NCBI RefSeq assembly: GCF_902150065.1
Contig: NC_043993.1
Coordinates: 13,003,185 to 13,067,184, forward strand
From: Myripristis murdjan
Lineage: Eukaryota; Chordata; Actinopteri; Holocentriformes; Holocentridae
Length of the DNA: 64,000 nucleotides
Reading direction: 5' to 3'
The notes under the pieces are model-generated. The model searched no databases and was not told the DNA's origin. It saw only the letters and a program-made list of their open reading frames with translations. Numbering within the stretch: position 1 is the first letter of the stretch; each line of letters starts with the position of its first letter. A program made the position numbers and the translations under genes. Shown here in pieces: positions 25,232 to 36,300 of the stretch.

Positions 25232-25468
25232 TTCAGTGCCATGTCTGAGGTAAAGTAATCCCTCAGGGTGCATTTATCATCAAGCAGCACACAGTGACCC
25301 TGAGGATTCTCCCCCACTTCTCTGACTCCTGGGAGTCCTTCTAATTAGCAACTTTTGTGATGTCATCACCAGGGGAAGCTTGTTAATGACCTTGCCTGTA
25401 AACAAGCAAACCTTTTACTGTTAAAATTTTAGCCTGATTAATCCCTTCCCCAATTAATTAGAACTGGA
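25232..25468 (-). promoter_or_regulatory. Conserved non-coding element, copy B (candidate OR regulatory element)
   Basis: Read on the minus strand this aligns with copies A and C: GATTAATCAGGCTAAA, AACAGTAAAAGGTTTG, TTTACAGGCAAGGTCATTA, the shared core TCCCCTGGTGATGACATCAC (25,357-25,376), then GCTAATTAGAAGG and GATGATAAATGCACCC. The leftmost part of copies A and C is not recognisable here. The gypsy element ends only about 160 bp away. No OR is visible in the expected downstream direction. Confidence 0.6.
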
Positions 25469-25864
25469 GTGGTAGGTGCCAAAGTGAGAAGGCAAAATGG
25501 TATTACAGAGAAATTCAAATATCCACAAGTCCTGCTTATTGTCAAATATACTGTACCTTCCGTTGAACAGAGGTCTACAGAGGTCTTTAGTCTCAGCCCC
25601 TACTATCCACTAATTGCCCTCCACCATCCCATTTTCACACTTATGGGTGGCCTCTGCACTAATATGTTCCATTTCACTAATCAGAAATATCCATACTATA
25701 TCGTGTATAAAGCAGCTGGGGGTTGGGTCTGAGGGTTTTAAATGGTTCTCATCTCAGTTAAAAGTGACCTTTAGAGTGAAAGCTGATAATTTACCCCTCA
25801 TAATCTAGGCTAAGCCATTTCAGCTTTATCTTAAGAGCAGACAAATCTCACATAAAAAGCACAT

Positions 25865-25901
<37 letters not shown>

Positions 25902-26925
25902 CAATTTTCTGCAAAGTATGACAAAGAAATGTACACTCAGTGTTTTCAAAACATGTTAACATGAGGTGTCCCTCAATGATAAGGTTCATATAGGCTACTC
26001 TGACAAATAGGCTGTTCTGGTCTTTTCAGGAATTTTCTGACTTGCTGTCATTGATTATGTCAGGGTCTGACACAGTGCTTCTACTTGTAAACTTCAACAC
26101 TCTGTCTCTTTGCACCACTTGGTTTCTGAAATTCAGTCCTGCTTCCAGGATAGCTTGGCTGTGCAAAACCGAAAGTTAAGCCACAAAAATTTGATTTTGT
26201 GATGGAAATGAGGGATACATTTCACACTCACACAGATCTTATTGGATTATTTGTATTATTTTGTCTCTGACCTTGGATTCGAAAACATGGTCACTCTGCA
26301 GACTTTCAGCGACAAGGTAAATAATTATTTTGAATGAACTTTTTCTGTGCTGAGTGCAGAAACAGAGACACTCATGTGACAGATTGGAAATGTGACACAT
26401 TTATCTGTAGAAAGTGCGGTTTCAGGGGTGCTTTGAATGAAGTTGAAGAGGCAAAGTGATGTGAAGAGGGAGGAGAAGAGCCCTGGTTTTATGTAGAGCT
26501 GCATTCAGAGCCACAGATTTGATAACAAATTGAGAGACGAGAGGTGAAAAACAGCAAAATGGCTGGGCCCTGCAACTTGGTATTGCTTTTATTTGACTAG
26601 GGGTACAAACATCTCCATAAAGCACGGTTTAATTTCAGTATTGTTAATAGGTTCTAAAATTGCTTAGTGCGGATTTGCTTGTCTCAGCACGGCAACATTT
26701 TAGATTTGCTTTTCACTTTTGTTCCTGATTCAAACACTCTGTAGTTGTGTATGATGTTATTTGATCATGAATATTTTGCTTTGGATATCTCTTTCAAAGC
26801 AAACAGCTAATTAAATAGCTAATTAAATCCTTAATAAAATTGCTATCGAATACTCCTCAACCTTTCAAGTTGCAGATAAATGCAGGTCTGGCACACACAA
26901 AACACCTTGTGAACTATAACATCCT
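25469..26925. other. Non-coding stretch with a poly-A tract
   Basis: A run of 29 A residues lies at 25,870-25,898. Nothing else recognised; the short frames on both strands have no family features. Confidence 0.5.
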
Positions 26926-26929
26926 CAAA

Positions 26930-28440
26930 AAGACGATAGCTCACTGACCTTCAGCCGTATCCCACAGTATTTCAGGAAATCCAGAATATCTACCCACAAA
27001 TGACCCTCCAACAAAACAACAGGCCGATTTCTGAGCTGTCCATTTCCAAAGTTATGAGTGATCTCCTAACAGCTCTTGGTTACGGTGCCTCAAAAAAAAT
27101 TTTGTAAGATTCAGTCAAGGTTCTGCCAGCATCACTCCATCAAAACCCTTCCTCTTGCAAACTGACAGTATGTGCAGCTTGACCTAATCACTGCACTTGA
27201 TACCATCAACTCATCTTGTTTGACAGGTTTAACAAATGTCTTAGCATAGCTATAACAGTCCTTGAGGCTCTCTTTCTAACTGTCCACCAAAATACATGGT
27301 ATCATTACAAGATTTTAACTATCTTTCTGTCATGTAGAGTGCCACAGCGTTCAATCCGTGGTGCAGTTTTATTTTCTTTGTAGGCTACATGCATTCCCCT
27401 ATGAGTTTTTTTTTTTTTTTTTTTTTTACCATTGTTAATCAGATGACTCCCAGCCATACGCATCCTTAAACCCTCCTGATTTGATAGGATTATCTACTCT
27501 ACAAGATTGTATTAAACAATACCAGGCTGTTGAGAAATCTGGGGTCAATGGTTGTGTATGTTTGTATCGTCTTTTAATGTTTTCTATCCTGTACCTTTAT
27601 TCTACATACCACAGGAGTTGCACTGAATTTCATTGTAGCAGTTGCTGTTCAAAGACAATAAAGGCATTCTATTCTATTCTATTCTATTCTGTTCTATTCT
27701 ATTCTATTCTATTCTATTCTATTCTATTCTATCCCACTGTCTAACTGGATGGCACAGAATTTTCTCTAATTATATTCAGACAGAACTGATACTCTCCTTG
27801 TAAGCCATGACCACTTATGAAAAGATGCACATGCACATGTTGGCCCTTTATATGCCAGCACATAATCCTCCTCCAAAGCCTATTCCACTACAAAATGAAA
27901 TCCTCCTCCAAAAACCTTGGCATGATCTTTGATTCAAGCCCTCAAATTTGACCAAAAAACCCCCCAGAAAATCAACTCAGCAGTGAAAGCCAGATTTGTT
28001 CAGCTAGGACTGTCTCCAAAATTAACTCAAGCCCAAGACTTGGAGAAAGTCATCCATTTCTTGATCTCCTCAAGCCTGGACTGCTTTCATGTAATTTGCA
28101 CAGCTCTTAGCCACTCGTCCCTGTCCCACCCACAGCTAGTACAGAACACTGTTCCTGTCATGGACCGCATCATTCTGGTACTCGCTTCCCTTAACTGGCT
28201 CGCAGTCCACTTCAGCGGCGACTTTAGGATTGTGCTGCTTGTGTTTACAGCCATGAGTGAGCTGGCTCCCATCTTCATCTCTAAACTGTTATACTTCTAC
28301 TCAGAAACGGAAATCTGGAATTTGAGGCTGTAGCCCCCATTGTGCACCAGCTTACCGAACTGCTACAAATCAACCTCTGCCTCAAAACCTTTTTTCTCTT
28401 TTTATGTCGCATTATATTAGCATTAAATAAACTTCTGTCA
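26930..28440 (+). mobile_element. Decayed L2-like LINE
   Basis: A broken plus-strand reading gives RT phrases in the right order for L2/CR1-type LINEs: RPISELSISKVM (about 27,030), FSQGSASITPSKPFLLQ (about 27,113), and a C-terminal part from about 27,910: NLGMIFDSS, INSAVKARFVQLGLSPKL, DLEKVIHFLISSSLDCFHVICTALS, LVQNTVPVMDR, PVLASLNWLAVHF-like residues, and ELAPIFISKLL. Many stops and shifts. It is interrupted by the (ATTCT)-tailed segment at about 27,540-27,735. Confidence 0.8.
27540..27735 (+). mobile_element. LINE 3' end with (ATTCT)n tail
   Basis: GAGTTGCACTGAATTTCATT followed by AAAGACAATAAAGGC and a pentanucleotide ATTCT array (about 27,664-27,733) is the typical 3' terminus of an abundant fish LINE. 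It sits inside the older L2 relic, so it inserted later. Confidence 0.65.
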
Positions 28441-29394
28441 CAGTAGTTCCTTGCATTTAGTTCACTTCATATTACATATTTTAGTATTACTGAGCATTTT
28501 AGAGAATCCCTCAGTCATAATTTGACAAAAAAGACTGTCAAGACTGTCTTGTCACCTTTTAATTAAGTGTAGGTCAATTAGCACATATTGCATTTCAAAA
28601 GAGGATAGGCCTTCCCTTGTTTACTTTGAATCTTCACTAGATTTTTTTTTTCTTTTCCTAGAAAAATAGATCTTTTTTATTTATTTATTTATTTATTTTT
28701 TCATTTTGTATACTGCATTACAATTCCAATAACACTGGGCACAGTCTGTGTGCCTGTCATGTCCTCAGGGATCCTCCTGGGTTTTTGGCTTGACCTTCAC
28801 ACTACCTCATCAATATCATGTCCACTGGCAGGCTCTGCTCAGTAACTAGGAAAAAAAAATACTGTAACAAATGAGATTTTTACGGAACATGACATGGAAC
28901 ATTAATGACTTTCCCTGTTACGTTACACATAGCGGAACATATTATAACCACTTCACCCTGAAAATTGTAATCAGTTATACCAAGGCCACTAACTGCTTTA
29001 ACGGCTCGGTGCTAAAAATGTGGGATGCATAATATATCATATGCCTCGATTTTGGCACACTCCACTCTATCATTTCATGTCTCGTCACGACCGCTGTCAC
29101 CATCATCATCATAATTAGCCTCTGATGTTGCTGGCTATGAACTTCTTTCACATGAGACAGGTCTGTTTGGTACATTGTAAAGCAAACTTGACCAGTGCTG
29201 AAGTGGAAGTGCTGTGATACAGTCAGTCAATTTGATCAGTTTTAAGTGCTTCTCAGTGGCTAACCCCTGGGGACTGGCTAGTTCTGTATAGCGGGAACAC
29301 AGTGACAGCCAATGAAACTGCAGCATGATGCCCTCACTGTCCTTGATTATCTATATGAGAGGCAACTTGGAATCCTCACACAAACAGATTCAAA
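28441..29394. other. Non-coding stretch
   Basis: No gene recognised. A TTTA tetranucleotide run lies at 28,675-28,697. Confidence 0.5.
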
Positions 29395-29402
29395 GGTATA
29401 GC

Positions 29403-29701
29403 GGTAACACTTTACAATATGAGTACAACAATTAACGTTAGTTAACGTTAGTTAATGCCATAATGGTTAATTAACTGTTAGTTAATGATTATTATGGCAT
29501 TTACTAATGTTAATAATATCTACAGTAACCCTTAAATAACATATAAATTAATACCTTAGCATGAACAGCATTAGTACATGATTCTTAGACACATTAGTTA
29601 ATAGTTAGTTAACTGTTACTTAATGTTTATTAACTGTCACTTAATGTTTATTACGCCATTAACTAACGTTAATTGTTGTAGTCTTATTGTAAAGTGTTAC
29701 C
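29403..29701. mobile_element. MITE with 8-bp target duplication (GGTAACACTTTAC ends)
   Basis: Inverted ends GGTAACACTTTACAATA and, from the right on the reverse strand, GGTAACACTTTACAATA are bounded by the perfect direct repeat GGTATAGC (29,395-29,402 and 29,702-29,709). The interior is rich in GTTAGTTAA motifs in both orientations. An 8-bp duplication suggests a hAT-type origin. No coding capacity. Confidence 0.9.
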
Positions 29702-29806
29702 GGTATAGCAGACTCACATTTAATAACAAATAGTTTGAGCCAAAATCGATTTTCAGTTTTCAGTCAATGGAAAAAAAAACAAAAAAAAACACCAACATTA
29801 ACTTAC

Positions 29807-29878
29807 AGTAGTGCAGCAGCTCCTTGGTGGGTGTTATACTGAGCACAGCTTTCTCCAGCTCTTCATCATCTTCTATCA
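29807..29878 (-). CDS. Possible exon of an unidentified minus-strand gene
   Basis: On the minus strand a strong acceptor (TCTCTGTGTCACAG) is followed by 72 coding bases and a consensus donor (GTAAGT). The open phase reads IEDDEELEKAVLSITPTKELLHY, an acidic, soluble-looking segment. I do not recognise the protein. Entering this phase requires one base from an upstream exon, which does not fit the end of the possible exon at 29,989-30,135 as drawn, so the two may not be joined directly, or one may be a chance match. Confidence 0.35.
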
Positions 29879-29988
29879 CTGTGACACAGAGAAAAAGAAT
29901 TAGAGCGCCTGAAAAATTATATTTCTGCACTGCACTTGGATTGTTTTGATTAAACGCCTCTTTAAATCAAAGCCACTGGAGGGATTAC

Positions 29989-30135
29989 CAAACTGTAGAA
30001 TGTCTTCCCACAACACCTCTTGTCCCGCAGAGAGGGGTTGTCTGCAATCAGCTTGGCCACATCAGCTGGATGCTGACCAAGATCCCAGAATCTTTTTCTC
30101 CCTAGATTAAAGTAGACTTCTTCATGCATGTTGAC
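29989..30135 (-). CDS. Possible exon of an unidentified minus-strand gene
   Basis: A 147-base (49-codon) stretch lies between an acceptor (CCATGTGTCACAG, minus strand) and a GTAATC donor. It reads VNMHEEVYFNLGRKRFWDLG then QHPADVAKLIADNPSLRDKR and ends CCGKTFYSL, a well-mixed globular composition unlike the surrounding AT-rich DNA; the other two phases have stops. I do not recognise the family. No retroelement features are seen, so an exon of a host gene that continues outside the readable part, or a relic of one, is the best guess. Confidence 0.4.
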
Positions 30136-30139
30136 CTGT

Positions 30140-30960
30140 GACACATGGAAAAATATGTTATTAACTGTATATATCAAACATATCTTTTTATAGACAACAG
30201 ATTATACATTAGCAATACAGCAATGCAATCTGATGCAGTTCAGGCTCACATATTAAGCTTTTTCCTGTAGGTACTGTGACCAGCTGTGCCCTTCACTGCC
30301 AGTTTTCATCTGTCTGTCAGATGCCTGGTGAAGTGCAAGGTGTGATTACTGCCAACTGAGAGCACCTTGGCCCCATGCTGCCAGGCTGAAGAGCAGGCCG
30401 CTGCAGTTCTCCCCCCACTTTGTCATAGTCAGGCTTAAAAAGCCACAACAAAGGAAGAGAAGCACACCTCCATCATGAAAGACGTCAGCCAAATGTATTA
30501 ATAACCATGAGTAACAATATTAAAATGACAAAAATCGTTGCGGACTGTGGCCGAATCAGTTCAGTCAGAGGTGCAGCCTGGCAGTACTGAGCCCATGTTG
30601 TGTTTCTCACTTACATTAACAGTACTTAGACGAATAAAAATGATGCCTGGAGCCACAATATATAGAGAACCGTTCTTCACTGTCTAAGTACAAACTCCAA
30701 GCAAATATCAGGATTATGACATGATTGGATTTGGATTTAGAGTTTGACAAGACTTTCCGAGGGAATGCTGTTATACTGAATATCATCACGGCTGTGATTG
30801 GATCATATGTGCAAGGCTGCAGGCCTCATTATTTAAGAAATGGTGCCTTCTGTGTGATAAGGCAGTGATGGAGGACACTTAGTGGGTTTTATGAGCAGAG
30901 ACTGACAGCTTCTCTCCCACGGCCCTGAATATGTTTCAGAGAACAGCTACCATACGACAA
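30140..30960. other. Non-coding stretch
   Basis: No gene recognised between the possible exon and the conserved element. No further convincing exon was found on the minus strand. Confidence 0.45.
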
Positions 30961-30965
30961 TTAGC

Positions 30966-31327
30966 AGATTTATTTTGAATTAAATGGCTACTTTTCAAAA
31001 ACAATGCTAATGGGTCATTAATACCAATCTACACTCCCACCCATTTCCCTCCAGATTTAATTACGAGGGTTCAGGGTTTCTTAATAGAGGCAGATGAGAT
31101 TAATTAGGCTAAAGTTTGAACAGTAAAGGGTTTGTTTGTTTACAGGCAAGGTCATTAGCCAGAATTCCCTGGTGATGACATCACAAAAGCTGTTCATTAG
31201 AAGGTCTCCAATGAAGGGGGGGGACCCTTTTCTCTGGTGTCCCCATATATTGTTGGATGATGAATGCAACCCTCATGGATTACTATGCATTAGACATGTC
31301 ATCATATTGTTTTGTTCATTCACTTTC
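30966..31327 (+). promoter_or_regulatory. Conserved non-coding element, copy C (candidate OR regulatory element)
   Basis: Aligns along its whole length with copy A (4,552-4,920): TTGAATTAAATGG, AATGCTAATGGGTCATTA, CCCATTTCCCTCCAG, TTCTTAATAGAGGCAGATGA, ATTAATTAG (31,099-31,107), the core TTCCCTGGTGATGACATCAC (31,165-31,184), then TTCATTAGAAGG and GGATTACTATGCATTAG. TATGCATTAG contains an octamer-like ATGCAT. It lies about 1.8 kb upstream of the OR coding exon, on the same strand. Conservation and spacing support a regulatory role; direct evidence is lacking. Confidence 0.65.
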
Positions 31328-31625
31328 TGTGTCACAGAGTCATGTCATTTCAGATGTGCAGTATGTTTTTTTTTTTTTCTTAACTAATGCTCTTATTTTT
31401 ACAACAATGGGTTGCCTGTGCCACACATCTGTGTCTGTATATCTGTTATTTGTCTATTTGTTGAAGGGCAATGACTTCAGAGTCAAAGACAAATTTCCTT
31501 ATGAGGACAATAAGGGAAAACATATCATATCCTATCATACTATAATTCTACATCCCAATAAAGTCAAATAAAGTCCATAGAATTCTATAGGGTGTCAAGA
31601 AATTCTCATGCAAAACTAAATTTAT

Positions 31626-32019
31626 ATACAGAGGCCACTTTATTAGGTACACCTGTACAATCAAATACAATCTAATACAAATATTTTGTTTACTTTTCTG
31701 ATGCCTGTAATGCTCAGGTTTTCTTTTTGTCACAGTAATAGAGGTGTTCATTCAAATCTATGTTTGGCATTGAGCTCAGTTAGTGGTGCTGTAGTACTGG
31801 ACTGTATTTTATTGAGAGGTGTTTCCACTATTCTGTCCCCCCCTCATGTTTAGAAATAGGGAGGACAAAAAATTAGAAACACTTCTCAATATAATGTAGA
31901 CCAGTACAAAACCTCTGCAAACTACAACCTCATTAATAAACATAGAATTAAATTTACACAACAAAAACTGACCATAACTTTCTTAAAAGGTAGAATTCAT
32001 AAAGTGGCCACTGAGTGTA
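31626..32019. mobile_element. MITE with CAGTGGCCACTTTATTAGGTA-type ends
   Basis: The left end reads ACAGAGGCCACTTTATTAGG and the right end, reverse strand, ACACTCAGTGGCCACTTTAT, flanked by TA. This end sequence is very common in fish genomes. Inside, 31,792-31,911 forms a second hairpin: TACTGGACTGTATTTTATTG is inverted in CAATATAATGTAGACCAGTA. Confidence 0.75.
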
Positions 32020-33055
32020 CATCGAAGTCAAGGAAATTAAGAAAACATTAAATCATGACTTTGTGCCAATCTCTGTGACTTATGGATTTCCCACTATATA
32101 GCACTTCTGCAGTGCGCATGTAAATCAGTGATTGCATTTGGATGGTCCTGATTTCTTTAGCATGTGAGGAATCCTGAGAAGCAATTTACTGTAAATGTGA
32201 CACTATCAACACATGTCTGCTTTTGTTTTGACCTCTCTCATTCTCTGGGAGTCAAACATTAAGTAACAGCAAAGGGTGGCAATTTTGTGTTTGGAGTAAT
32301 AGTAACAGCAAATATCCTTCCAACCTCAGGATGACTGAGGTAGATCAGCAAGTTTAGGCACAGCCATAAATCGCATGCCTGGTTGAAGATAGTCTTACAA
32401 AAATAAATTATCTCTTACTGTAATAGACCTTTTTTCACAGCAGGCATTTGACATTACATAGCAGGGTAAACACAAGTGTTACTAATGACATTAATTAAGG
32501 TTCAGCTCCATTTTCCAGTGAGCCAGCATGCACAATTAAGACCCTGGCTTTGTTATACCTAAATGTAACTGCATGTTAATTAATTCCATTAATAACACTT
32601 ATGTTTACCCTGCTCTTTGTGTCAAAATGCCTGCTGTGAAAAAAGTTTTTGTAAAACTCTAAAAGTTTGAGCTAGAGACTTTGCCAAATTCCATGTTGAC
32701 TATGAGGGCTTTTCCCTAAGTTTACTCTCCAGGGATCAACTAAATTTCAGTAATGGGTTACTACAGGAATACTACATGCCTTCTTATTCTTAATTAGAAG
32801 CCAGCTTGCTATCTCGGGAGATCAGTGGAAAATGTAGCCTATATATTTTCCTCTGAATGCAGGTCGGGTCAGACAGGCATTTCGTGGGCACTTTTGGTGT
32901 CACAGCATCACATGGGTCTAAAGGAGAAAAGTAGACCTCAGCATAACCTCAGCAGGTAGGCTTGACGTTCTCGAAAGGATCAAGAATAAATACTTGGTTT
33001 GAATAATGTTGTTATTATTATTAATGTTGAATTATGTTTTTCCCCCCTCTCTTTA
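32020..33055 (+). promoter_or_regulatory. 5' flank of the OR gene, including a splice acceptor
   Basis: No coding signal. TCTTAATTAGAAGCC (32,788-32,802) is shared with the flank of the pseudo-OR (6,107-6,121) and contains a TAATTA homeodomain-type site. Just before the OR coding exon a pyrimidine-rich tract ends in CTCTCTTTAG (to about 33,055), a good splice acceptor, so a non-coding first exon probably lies upstream, as in many OR genes. Confidence 0.5.
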
Positions 33056-33099
33056 GACAGGAGAGCTTTTACTTGCTGTGGGCCAGAGCAAGCAGGCCA

Positions 33100-34053
33100 A
33101 TGTCTGCTGAGAACACCTCGCTGGTCATCCACCCCCCTGGCTTCTACATCATCGGATTCCAGACGCTTCCCTTCATCAACATCTACTTCTTCTTCCTAGC
33201 GTTTGTGTATGTGGTCACAGTGCTCTTTAACTGTTTTCTCATCTACGTGATCGCCTTTACCCGGAGTTTGCACACTCCAAAATTTCTGGCCGTTGCCAAC
33301 CTCGCTGTGATTGATTTGTTCCTGAACACGTGCACCATCCCCGGCATGATAAAGACATTTATCGTCAAGGATAACTTCGTGCCATTCAATTTATGTTTGG
33401 TGCAGATGTTTGTCTACTACACGTTTGCAATGCTGGAATCATTTGCGCTTGCTATACTCGCCTATGACAGGCTGATTGTGATCTGTTTCCCTCTGCGTCA
33501 GCACGCAATCAACACGCTGCGGGCCATGTCCTGCATCATCGCGCTGTCCTGGTCCTACTCTGTGGGCACGTCAGTATTCTGCACGTCAATAATGACCCGG
33601 CTGTCCTTTTGCAACTCTGTCAAAGTTTTTAGCTATTTCTGTGATTATGCGCCGGTTTTTAGACTTGCCTGTAATGATTACACCTTGCACTGGTCCGTGT
33701 CCTCTGTCTTAAGTGTCCTGCTCCTGCTTGGCCCCTTTCTTTTCATCATTGTGTCCTACATCTGCATCCTGGTCACTGTGTTCAAGATGAAGTCTGTGCA
33801 TACTCGGATGAAAGCTCTGGCCACCTGCGTTGAGCACATCATCCTCGTCATTATATTTTACGTTCCTCTTCTCAGTATTTTCACGATCGGGTTTTATTTG
33901 CGGCTCATTGACCCGGACCAGCGTGTGCTGAGCCTATCCTTCTCCTCCTGCATCCCGCCGTGCATCAATCCCATCATGTACTCCCTGAAAACCAAGGAGA
34001 TCAAAACCAGGGCCGTGGCGCTCATCAGGAGAACGAACACGGTCGCCTTCTAA
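33100..34053 (+). CDS. Olfactory receptor (fish type, seven-transmembrane)
   Basis: A 317-residue rhodopsin-like receptor, complete in one exon. I choose the ATG at 33,100 because an N-glycosylation site (N5-T-S) follows at once; the frame is open further upstream only into the splice acceptor. Landmarks: LHTPKF (residues 58-62), AYDRLIVICFPLRQ at the end of TM3 (121-134), a cysteine-rich second extracellular loop (C171, C181, C191), SY in TM5 (219-220), KALATC before TM6 (238-243), and PPCINPIMY in TM7 (286-294). The usual GN of TM1 reads FN (VLFNCFLI). It binds odorants at cilia of olfactory neurons and signals through a Gs/olf-type G protein. Copy C of the conserved element lies 1.8 kb upstream. 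Ligand and subfamily unknown. Confidence 0.93.
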   Translation: MSAENTSLVIHPPGFYIIGFQTLPFINIYFFFLAFVYVVTVLFNCFLIYVIAFTRSLHTPKFLAVANLAVIDLFLNTCTIPGMIKTFIVKDNFVPFNLCLVQMFVYYTFAMLESFALAILAYDRLIVICFPLRQHAINTLRAMSCIIALSWSYSVGTSVFCTSIMTRLSFCNSVKVFSYFCDYAPVFRLACNDYTLHWSVSSVLSVLLLLGPFLFIIVSYICILVTVFKMKSVHTRMKALATCVEHIILVIIFYVPLLSIFTIGFYLRLIDPDQRVLSLSFSSCIPPCINPIMYSLKTKEIKTRAVALIRRTNTVAF

Positions 34054-36300
34054 AGAACGCAATATTCGCTTTATTTCTAAATATGGACAAAACGGCCAAA
34101 ATATTTTGCTTAGTCACGTTTGAACATGGAAAACCAGGGATTATTTCAACACTTTTATTATATGCGTCCTTTCTGTGGGCCAACCTGATTTACAACATAT
34201 TTTTTCAGTGATGACAGACTATGTGAATATTAGAGAATCACCAACTCTTACACCTCTCGACGTCAACAGTAGCTGCGAATCCCGCTGTGCAATTAAAATT
34301 ACCGGTACGCATAATATGCATAATAATAATAATATCCTATCTGCCGTTATCTGGACTGGTTGTTGCTGATACAGCTGTGAAAAAAACGACAAAGCAAATG
34401 AGTGTCATAAAAATCCTAATAATAGCACGGTGTAGACTATCCCATATTATTCCGTTTTGATTATGGGATACAACACTATGCCTGTGCTGTGGACTACTGG
34501 GCAGTAGACAGACATGACTAGACAACTGAAAGATTAAATAGCTGTGTGTTTAAGACCAGGTAAGGACTCCAAATACAGCTCCTAATTTAAAACTGCATCT
34601 CAAACGCCACAAACGTGCAGGATTAATAGACTTTTAATGATGTTAAACAAATGTTGATTGGTCAAGTTAAGCTCTGCAAACGAACATCTTTGTTATTCCT
34701 TGATTTTGACACTGTCATTGTCGCACTATGATTTAAGACAGGTTGTATGACCCGGGGCCAGCAAAATGAGTTGAACACATGTACATCGCTTTTGCAAACT
34801 TTCTTTTTTTCTTTCTTTTTCTTTTTTTTTTTTTTTTTTTTTACAGGCATGCTTATTTTTATGATAAGCATTTTGAGAAAGATATGTATGTTGTCAAACA
34901 ATGTTTTATTGTTTTATTTGTTTTTGTTTGATTTATGTTGCTTACTTTATGTTTGTTTTGTCATTTTAATGTTTGCTTGTTTGTTCACTTTTGTGGATTA
35001 CATGACTTTTTTTTTTTTTTTAAATAATGTTTATTGAGGTGAGAGTTATTCTGTAAGCCTCTAAGTTTTTTTTTTTTTTTTTATCTCATCTGTACATGTT
35101 CCTTCTTTTCTGATGTTGTGTAGAAGCTGCTTTGTTTTATTTGTGCAAATAAAAAAAAAAAAATCATTTGACGTGTTGCACTGCTCACTGCCTCATTAAA
35201 GGTAACGTTATTCTTGTGTTCATCCGTGAACTTAAAGGTCCTCTGTGCAAGATCACCTCACTTTCAGGGTTTTCACAACACTACTGTGTCGCCATCATGT
35301 GTCACCAACCAGACCAGAACCAGGGACTTTCAGGATAAATGTTTTGTTGGTTTTAAAGTTATTTGTAATAGTTTACACAATAACTAGATTTTTTTTGCGA
35401 GTTTTGACAGCCTTCATAACCATAACTCAGTGTACTAACTCTTTACAGCTCTCAGTGTGCGGTACATGCAAGACATTAGATTTTCTTAATATGCCCTTCA
35501 GCAAATGAAGAACAGCATAGGTGCCTCATCATTTCTTAATGTTATTAATGGTGGAGTGACAGATGCGCAGCAGATGTGACTCCTTGAGATGTTGTAAAAG
35601 TTTTTGTGTTAAATGCACTGCGACTATGAATTTACTGTGTTCCACAGGCTTCATCATTGCATGGATTTCAACACTGGTGTAAAGCTGGACCTGAAAAAGC
35701 TGTCCTAAGTGATGGGATATAGTTGTAGAGTTACAAGTGATGACTGCCATCTGGTGGGTAAATTGATACAGTGCATGCGCAACAGTTTGTAGTGCCTAGG
35801 TACAGCACTTGATTAAAATGGTCTTGGAGCACCTCGCAAGTTAGAAATAGCAGCTTCTGGAGTGCATGGCGTTCAAATTGTTTACAACCTCCTTTGCCTT
35901 TGTTGATATGAATAATTAAGTCATTGAGCGGTTGAAACTATTTTTTTTTAGCTTCTTTGACAATGAAATAAACGGCTTGGTTACTTTACTATTCTACAGT
36001 AAACAGGATACACTTTTTCCCAGCACACCAAATGTTTCAATTTGATGTAGGGCGACAGGTGTGCATGGACTACAACCGACAATAAAACCGATGTCACTCT
36101 GTTGGTAATACTCAGATTTCCTTGTTGTACAGGTGACTTTTACTTGCACAAATAGTCGACTCACCTTACGAACAGGGTCACACAGCGGAACTAAAGTGCA
36201 CCGACGACCCTGTTTTAAGACTACGCTTTAGTCCGTCGATCAAATGTGTCCCCCATGTAACTCATCATGAATGATTACGAAAAGCGTGTAGTTGTGCAAC
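34054..36300. other. 3' flank of the OR gene and intergenic DNA
   Basis: AATAAA at about 35,148-35,153, just before an A-run, could be a poly(A) signal. Several long poly-T runs (34,823-34,842; 35,006-35,021; 35,065-35,082) suggest old retroposon tails. A short ATA/AAT run lies near 34,321-34,333. No other gene seen. Confidence 0.5.

Noticed and set aside
33034-33099. Earlier ATG of the 33 kb OR frame (22 extra residues)
   Set aside because: The extension runs across a pyrimidine-rich splice acceptor and lacks OR N-terminal features; the ATG at 33,100 is followed by an N-glycosylation site as usual.
34747-35037. 96-residue Phe-rich frame
   Set aside because: It is a translation of poly-T runs downstream of the OR gene.
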